Made by a program: the position numbers and the translations under genes
Shown: in pieces, positions 57,011-64,000 of the stretch
How the letters are laid out: the number at the start of each line of letters is the position of its first letter
Position numbering within the stretch: the stretch's first letter is position 1
NCBI GenBank assembly: GCA_028829895.1
Contig: CM054178.1
Location: 24,748,701-24,812,700 of the forward strand
From: Sinotaia quadrata
Lineage: Eukaryota > Mollusca > Gastropoda > Architaenioglossa > Viviparidae
Length of the DNA: 64,000 bases
Reading direction: 5' to 3'
Notes under the pieces: generated by a model
The model's input: only the letters and a program-made list of their open reading frames with translations
What the model was told of the DNA's origin: nothing
Database searches by the model: none

Positions 57011-59816
57011 ATATTTTCGTCCCTTACTGCATTAGCTGGGCACAGTGTAAACAAAGAGTATATCACTGATTCACTAGATTAAAAATAAATAGTTATTATT
57101 TTTACCAGATTTTCTTTTCTTTTTTAAAATTTTGATAGACACGAGTGAGTTATATATTTATTACCTGTATTTTGCAAGCTTATTTTTCCATAATAAATAT
57201 ATGTGTGAGTTGATAATGCACATACTATTACTATAAGTATTACATTTAATGATTTATAAGATCATAACTTTGGTGGTGGTGGGTGAACTCTGAAAATGAC
57301 TTTAGAATTTATATTCCTTATCCAAAGCTTATGGTAGTACACATAACTGAAATCCAGTAAATGTCAACAACAAAAATTGTATCAAATAAATGAAGGAAAT
57401 TTTTATTCAAGTTTTCAGAAACTGGTGAAAAATGGTTGATGATTCAAAATATATAGGCCTACTCACTTTTTTTCTTATGAATTTAATAGGTTTTGCATCA
57501 AAATTATTTATTTAATATAAACATTTTCTTAAACTTAAAATTTGTTAATTCTTTTTGACAAGATTATAAGAAAACCTTAAAATATATAGACAAAATATTC
57601 AATTAATATACTGTAATTTCTGGTTAGTGTGTAGCAATCATTCAGCTGATGGAGCACATATTTTATTTAAATAATAATTTTTAAAATTTAAAAAAAAAAA
57701 TTAATTATAATTATATATCCACACTATAGTAAAATATATTAAAAAGTTAGAGGTTCAGAAGCCAGCTTATGTTATCCTTAAACTGTGTTCAAAATTCTTT
57801 GCAGATATCTTTAATAGTTATTTTTAAGATATCCTGCAGAAACCGAAATTAATGACTGATTTTTAGTTAACTTTTTAACCATAAATGTCTCCTATGGTAT
57901 ACTCCCATCTTTGATTGAAAATATCTTCAAAACTATTGTGATTTGTCCAAAAATAAAAGCAATTTCATAAAATTTATATCAGAAAAGACCAATAAAATTT
58001 TTGTTATTGAACTTTTTCAATTTTTCATGCTTTTTGAGCAGATGTGCCACCTTAAGAGATTGTACCATTCAATAAGGGAAAGATTTGAGGTACAAATATT
58101 TTTTAAAGCATGTCATTGGAAAGACTGGCTGAGAAAAGATGATGTAGAGATAATAAATATTAAAAGGCTGTCTTTTACTGCAACTATGAAATTCTGTCTA
58201 TGTCCAGTGAAGGTAGATTGTGGAATAACGGTCTACCAGCAGATTGAATTGCTTATTTAGGTTAAGCACCACAACATGAAACATGCTGTTGTGGAAAGAA
58301 TGTAATTGTGTGCATTCAATGTATAAGAACATTCCTTGTGATTCCATGCTAGACAGCACTAGAATCATTGAACTGAAAAAGCATTAAATTAGATGAACGA
58401 TTGGCAAATGTCTGAGTGTGTGTGTATAAAATATGAAGATTTCCTTACTGTGGTGAGTGCATTCTTAATATAGATCTTTCCAAACTGAATCCAATGATAC
58501 CAAAAGCATCTCTGTAGCTCAATTACAAGCAGAGTTATTACAATTTTAACATTTATAGCAATTTCGCCCATTTTGTGTTAACTGCGTTAGAGCTTTTTCC
58601 AACCTGAAAATGAATAAATTACTAATTTTGACTGACTGTATATTTAAAAATAACATTGCAAAGCCTCTCAAAAAAATTCAGCCATATCTGTGGGTTGGAT
58701 ACTACTTATGTAGAGAGTCTGAACTATATTGTTCATCATTTCTTCATTTTGTGGACCTTCAAAATAAGCTATTTGTACAACTTCGTTTTTGAGCGTAAAA
58801 CTTTGTGAAAAATTAAATATTGAAAAATTTGTAACTTTGGTTGTAATTGAGGTACAAACTTCATTTTCGTATCATTGAAATCAGCAAAAAAAGTTCTATC
58901 TGTCTAATTGTTTTTAAAGTATGAATAATGATTTTGAAAAATATGTTTGGAATACCTATTTTTAGACATAACGAATGTGCAGTTTGTCAAGTTCAGTACA
59001 AGTAAAATATAAACCACACTGATCAACAGTCCAACATTTTAAATTAACATAATCACAGACAACAAGAAAAATCAGACATAATGCAGAATCGAAATTTAAG
59101 TTTCTTATAAATTACGACGGAAAACGTGCTTTTGTTTCATAAAATTGCTTACAAAACGCAACAAACTGGAATATTCATGGCATCATAGCATAATCAACTG
59201 ATGAACAAAGTATATCCAGAATGCATATTATTAAATCATTTGCTATGTAGTTAATGCCTATTTTTTTCCAAAGGCATAGCAATAACAGTGAAGAAATTAT
59301 TTGATGCTGAAAATGGCCATTTCAACTAATTTTAACCAAAAAAGAGCAGTAACCAAGTGTTATAGGGAAAACGTAAAAAAGCAAATTGTCATATCTCTAA
59401 AACTATACAACATACAGAGCTGGTTCACATATCAAAATGATCAGTAAATTGTGATCTATCTAAATATATAAAGTTAAGTTATGTTTAATCATTTATTTAA
59501 TTTACATTTTTAGTTTTATTATAAAATTCCTATTTACGAAGAAAATGAAAATGGATAAATTGTCATATCTCTGAAACTATACATAACACAGTTATGGTTC
59601 ACCTATTAAAATGACCAGCAAGATGTTATACATGTAACTAAACAAAAGATTTGTTCAGCATTTTGTTTGTTTTAATATTTTATAATACAAAATTTAATAT
59701 TTAAAATCTTAAAACCGTATTAAAACTGCTTGATTGGTATAAAAGCACTCTATATCTCTATATGTATCAAAGATACATAAAGATGTTGAACCCATGCCAT
59801 TGCTAATTATATCACT

Positions 59817-59842
59817 ACACACACACACACACACACACACAC
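59817..59842. repeat. (AC)n microsatellite
   Basis: Thirteen AC units in the repeat-like intergenic region. Confidence 0.9.
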
Positions 59843-60471
59843 TAAAAAATACAAATCATATCATTTTATTCTGAAGGTTTGACAAGGTCTTAAATCACTG
59901 AAACTTGTGAAAGTGTGCATGAAAAATTTATTCTTAAATTAAAACAGTGCTCTGCACACATGTACTTGATTTAAAGAAATATTAACATATTTATATAATT
60001 ATAATGTAGGTTATGAATAAAAGATCATTCCATTTTTGTTTTATTTATTTCAAATAATGAATATGCACAATAACACAGTGACACACATACAATAAGCTTC
60101 ATGTGGTAACAAAATATATGTTTAAATTAATATTAATTCTTGAAAAGAGGTAATGTATTTAATCCCAGTAACTTCATATTGATAGAGAAAGTAATATACC
60201 AATAATATAAGTAATATCCAATACATAATTTTATAAATAGAAAATTCTAGCAAAACTCTAAAATCAACAGCCGGCCAGGTTCTTCCTTTGGTTATCTCCA
60301 TTGTTAAGCCCCATTTAAAAACAAACTTGGCATTCACATCATCACAGTCTATGCTATCACACCACTTCAAAATATTCTTATTTCTATACTGCTCCATCAA
60401 TATTATTTTGCATTGTGAACTTCTAAAGCCTCATTAATCATAAATCCATTATCATAACAAACAGCAACATC

Positions 60472-62063
60472 TTAGTTTGTAAATCCACCATCTTCTTTCA
60501 GTCTCTTTGGTGGTTGGCTACTTGGAAAGTTATCTACATTAGTTGTTCTTGCCACTTCAGTTTCATCTAAGCTATTACCTGCATATAGTGCATTTACAAC
60601 AGGTCAGCACGTGCACAATCGGATACTGGAGTGCCTTCTAGCAAATATTTGCACAAATTATTTTATCAACAAGAGTGTTGATGTCTTTACCTTTTATTTT
60701 TATATTCAGACTTTTAGCACCCAAATCAGCCTTGTACCTATGATTACTATGGAGTACTACTAGTGCTAGCTTTATTTAAAATCTGAAGCTCTTTGCAAAC
60801 ACTTTCATTCATAGACAAAGCAAGAATAAGTTGACTATATGGTTTTAAATGATAAGTTTAAAGAACAGTGCACTGTTTGTGTTTTTAGTGATTCTGTATT
60901 TTATGTTTTTGCATTTTTGAGAGATGGGCAAAACTGAAAAGCCACTCATTCAGACATCAATCTATCAAACTTAATTTCTTGGCAAAACTTTGAAGTCAAA
61001 TCAGATTATCAGAAACTTCATAAACAGCTGTTAATAAATAAGAATTCAGATACTACAACAGCACCTCCTAACTAATCAGTCATAACCCTGAAGATAAGTT
61101 AGTGTACTGCTCATCAGCTAAAAAAAATATTCCACAAATGTTCAACCCTTAAAATTTTCTTTATGCAAACAAGTATGCTGTAAATAGGATAACTATTAGC
61201 TGCATACTTTTAATAACTTGCTTTTAATGTAAAGAAAAAAAGTATACATTGCTTACCAGCTAAAAGAGTGAAAGGACCAAACAATATTTAAATATTACTC
61301 TTTAAAATAAAATAAAGTAAAACATGAAGAAATATTAAGTTAGCTATAAGATTAAGAACAAATGTACAACAGCCTGCTGTCTTTATTATTAAAAAAACGA
61401 AACAACAACCTTTTAAGTTAGCTATTTCTCCATTTATGTAGAAGTGTAAAGAAATTACAAGTCAGGGGAGGGGGGGACCCCCCAAAAAAGAGATTTTTTA
61501 CACTGTAAAACGATGTTCAAATAAGAAACAAAATGGGAAAAGAATTTTTTTTAAATATAAGCAAAAACTAAATATTAAGTTTGTGTTAGAGTACACAGAA
61601 TGCTTGAAAGAACTGAAATATTTCAGAGCGATGTTTTTCTACAATTTTAGCATCTAGAGTTATCTTTTCTTGTTGAAATTAACGATGATTTAAAACTATT
61701 TTTTCTACATAATAAAATTGTCACCCATACCTAAAATTAAATGAGCAAATAAAACAATATTCACAAATATGATCTGCGTCTTTAAAACGAAATATTTCAA
61801 GAAAATAGTATATTTTCACATATTTGCAAGTCACTCCGAGATCGGCCTATATTTGAACGAGTTAATTCGGAAACTGTCAATAATTCTACTTCAGTACTTG
61901 AAAAATAATAATAATATGCTTACAAAAAAATCAAGAAAATTAAAATAAACTTTAATAAGCACTCACAAATAGATCTGACCGATAAATGGTTTCAACTGAT
62001 CGTATAGGGCAGAATAATCAGCGTTAGCGTCGGTACACCGTGTCTCAGAAATGAAAGCTTTGA
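60472..62063 (-). CDS. Candidate small unrecognised gene, C-terminal three exons
   Basis: Three minus-strand segments join with matching phases: 62063-61967 (acceptor CGCCACAG, donor TT|GTGAGT), 60737-60691 (acceptor AATCATAG, donor G|GTAAAG) and 60578-60472 (acceptor TATATGCAG, stop TAA). The joined frame reads AFISETRCTDANADYSALYD, QLKPFIGQIYL, YKADLGAKSLNIKIKG, NSLDETEVARTTNVDNFPSS, QPPKRLKEDGGFTN. The first segment is CpG-containing and codon-like. No ATG is available in frame, because a TAA lies upstream, so at least one 5' exon is missing or the gene is broken. Protein family not recognised. The PPKRLKE tail resembles a short nuclear localisation signal. Could be a pseudogene or chance. 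Confidence 0.4.
60738..61966 (-). other. Putative intron of the candidate minus-strand gene
   Basis: A+T-rich. Includes a GGGGAGGGGGGGACCCCCC stretch near 61466-61486 that could fold on itself. Nothing coding seen. Confidence 0.4.
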
Positions 62064-62326
62064 CTGTGGCGTGAATTGAGAAAGACGCGACGGGGTTTTC
62101 AATTTAGCAAGAACCGCATGGACTAATAATCCCGTATTGTGTCATGTTTTTAGAAAGAGGTTGAAATGCTGAATAAAATGATATGTTTTCCTAGTTTTTT
62201 TGAAAAATATTTGATCCCAAAAATTTGTCTCAAATTTTTAACTTAAAATTTTTTTGGTGTTATTCTTAACATACAATATGGAAAAATATATGAGTGTATA
62301 GAGTTATCTCTCTTCTTTTTAATGGA

Positions 62327-62427
62327 CCAATCAGAATTTCGCCAACCTATCCATACGTCTCTTGCCGAAAAGTTAAAGTATAGTACCGAAAAACGCGAAT
62401 TTTACTTTTTCGGCCGTGAGGCGCCCG
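62327..62427 (+). promoter_or_regulatory. Candidate promoter and first exon end for the right-edge gene
   Basis: CCAAT box (CCAATCAG, 62327-62334) followed by a CpG-rich stretch ending in a good donor, CGCCCG|GTGAGA, at 62427/62428. Together they could be the promoter and non-coding first exon of the gene whose coding exon begins at 63753. Inference from motif spacing. Confidence 0.3.
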
Positions 62428-63739
62428 GTGAGAAATTTTCGACGTAACCCTAAGGTACTTTCGTCAAAGTTTATGGATACAATAATAAAGTTTAGATGAA
62501 AAGCAAGAATATACTTTAAAAGATGAAAGATAGCTCTTTATTTTTTATATAAACATCGTTAGTCCAGGTTTAGTGTGAAGAAAACTGCTGTGAGTCAAAG
62601 TTCAGTGAATTTGCGTGCAAAAGTGCGTTTGACCCCAATAAAACAGCGACGGTGGGACTACCTAATAACAGTGTTTTTAATTCCACTTAACACAGTTTAA
62701 ATAATTATAAAACTAAAAAGCAGTAAATTGCCATGATAAAATAAAACTGAGAACACAGTAGGTAAAAATAGGGAAAACATTTAAATAAATAAACTGAATG
62801 CAAATAGTTTTAATAGTAATATTTTATATTGCATAAAAGGCACAAAAACAAAAAAATATGCTTGAAAAAGATCAAAGTTTGTATGATTGCTGATTAAATA
62901 GTAATTTAAAAATCTAATAAACTAATTCTTCTGTAGATCTCAGTGAGTCATATTATCATTGAGCCTAGAAAAAATTTCACTTATATAGTTATACAGCTAT
63001 GAGTATATATACTAATTATTGTATAGTATGTTGTGTTTGCATACATTCTCCCCAAGAATGATTTTTGCATTGCCTTAGTTAGTTAGTACATGTATTACAT
63101 ACCTTTATGTAATGAGCAGGTGTAATAGATTATCACTTCAACTATTTAATCTCCATAACCCTATCTGTAAAAGTCTTTAAATAAATGTAGATGAGAAACT
63201 CCGTCAAACCGCAGAGCTATTAATTGGTATTAAATTAAAAATTTTTCCTTTTGGTTTTTGTGTTACGGGTTCAGACCTCATATATCAATTAGTGTGCCTT
63301 TGTGCTAAACTATTGTTCACATGATTCTGACCTTCATGGTTCTCATAGCTTAGTGGGACACTCACCCACAGATATGCTTTTCTGACTTTCAGATAAACAA
63401 AATGGCCCCCATCACTAAATCAAATGTGCATATCATACCTTTTTAATAATAAAAATAGGAGTGTAAACAATGTGATACATTTATTTAGTGCAAAAATAGA
63501 AAATATTAAGATTGACATGTGATAAAAATATTTCCAACTTCAACATTCAGTATTCAAGTATACAAGAAAGGATGTTCAGAACAATAAAATTCTGCTTCTT
63601 AAATCAATCAAAAAATGCAAAACTAAACAAAACAAAAAGTGTCCTGTTATGAGACATCATTCAGATAACTGAGGTTTCACTGCTTTGATATAATTATTTA
63701 CAATTTTTTTATGTATATTAAAAAAAATTTAATTTTCAG
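62428..63739. other. Putative leader intron before the right-edge gene
   Basis: A+T-rich, no coding signal. A CpG-bearing piece at 62430-62650 fades into ordinary intron-like sequence that ends in the acceptor TTTTCAG at 63733-63739. Confidence 0.45.
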
Positions 63740-63752
63740 ATAAATTACGCAG

Positions 63753-64000
63753 ATGTACTACGGTCAGTACGAAGATTCTGATGTCATGCTGAGAGAGGAT
63801 GAGCTGCTGCCCAGTAGACAAGCATACAACCAGGGTCAAAACTATAGGCCAGATGAGGAACGGTTCAATCCTCTTCTCTTTGGCTATGACCATGGCTTCA
63901 GACTTGATGAAGATTATAATGGTAAACAGTTGCTCCCAAATCCAAATGATGACTATTTCAGGCAAAGTGGGGGGTTCCCACCAGAAGATATAGGTGGTTA
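63753..64000 (+). CDS. N-terminal exon of an unrecognised gene, cut by the window edge
   Basis: After the acceptor TTTTCAG at 63739 and a 13-base leader, an ATG at 63753 opens 82 codons with no stop to the end of the window. It begins MYYGQYEDSDVMLREDELLP and continues with ERFNPLLFGYDHGF and LLPNPNDDYFRQSGGFPP. The sequence is acidic, with many Tyr, Asn, Asp and Gly, no signal peptide and no membrane segment so far; it looks like a soluble, flexible N-terminus. GC content and codon choice are clearly above the surrounding DNA. I do not recognise the family. The frame is open at its 3' side. Confidence 0.75.
   Translation, partial: MYYGQYEDSDVMLREDELLPSRQAYNQGQNYRPDEERFNPLLFGYDHGFRLDEDYNGKQLLPNPNDDYFRQSGGFPPEDIGG

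Larger units (their letters stand above)
53078..60471. other. Intergenic, mostly repeat-like sequence upstream of METAP2
   Basis: No protein-coding gene can be supported. The METAP2 5' UTR lies at the left edge. A (CA)n run is at 53665-53683. Related segments occur at 56840-56960, 57280-57410 and 58050-58110 (shared phrases TATCATTCAATAGGGGAAAG and TTCCTTATCCAAAGCTT). Another pair is at about 59388-59450 and 59560-59620 (TCATATCTCTGAAACTATAC, then a GGTTCAC phrase). A (CA)n run is at 59817-59842. This looks like old large transposon-derived DNA of unknown class. Confidence 0.5.

Noticed and set aside
57943..58260. 105-codon open frame in the repeat-like region
   Set aside because: No start context, splice support or family motif, and part of it matches other copies of a dispersed repeat (near 56900).
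56019..58958. Exact 16-bp inverted pair TAGGTATTCCAAACAT (56019-56034 and 58943-58958) as transposon ends
   Set aside because: The match does not extend on either side and no target duplication was found. One such match is near chance level for an A+T-rich 64-kb window.

Overview
This window is nuclear DNA of an animal. It is A+T-rich, has long introns with GT-AG boundaries, and is full of microsatellites, minisatellites and short DNA transposons. No rRNA, confident tRNA, CRISPR array or prokaryotic feature was seen. The proteins (MOV10L1-type helicase, WASH complex subunit 1, methionine aminopeptidase 2) fit an invertebrate metazoan. A mollusc or other lophotrochozoan is a guess from gene and repeat style, not proven.

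Layout. (1) About 1-8.6 kb, plus strand: the 3' part of a MOV10L1/Armitage-type RNA helicase gene, six exons ending at 8560; the 5' part lies left of the window. (2) 8.6-12.4 kb: intergenic, with a 1 kb minisatellite. (3) 12.4-18.9 kb, minus strand: a complete six-exon gene for a 752-residue VWA-domain protein with a histone-H1-like basic linker and an unrecognised C-terminal region; a possible 5' UTR exon lies near 20.9 kb. (4) About 23-28.3 kb, plus strand: complete WASHC1, 466 residues, three coding exons. (5) 28.4-33.4 kb: intergenic, with a hAT-like insertion in a pyrimidine tract. (6) 33.5-53.1 kb, minus strand: complete METAP2, 12 coding exons and 479 residues, with all metal ligands present and introns loaded with piggyBac-like, hAT-like, pogo-like and TA-target transposons. 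(7) 53.1-62.1 kb: mostly repeat-like DNA, a CpG-richer promoter-like patch near 56.2-57.0 kb, and a candidate three-exon minus-strand gene (60.5-62.1 kb) not evident from single open frames. (8) From 63753 to the right edge, plus strand: the N-terminal exon of an unrecognised gene.

The genes do not form one pathway: small-RNA helicase, endosomal actin nucleation and N-terminal methionine removal are separate housekeeping or germline roles. The most distinctive signal is structural. Tandem duplications repeatedly span exon-intron junctions: the acceptor of the second MOV10L1 exon, the acceptor of VWA exon 5, and the 3' halves of METAP2 exons 6 and 7. In METAP2 exon 6 this gives an array of 47-nt pseudo-exons separated by 46- or 48-nt GT...AG spacers.
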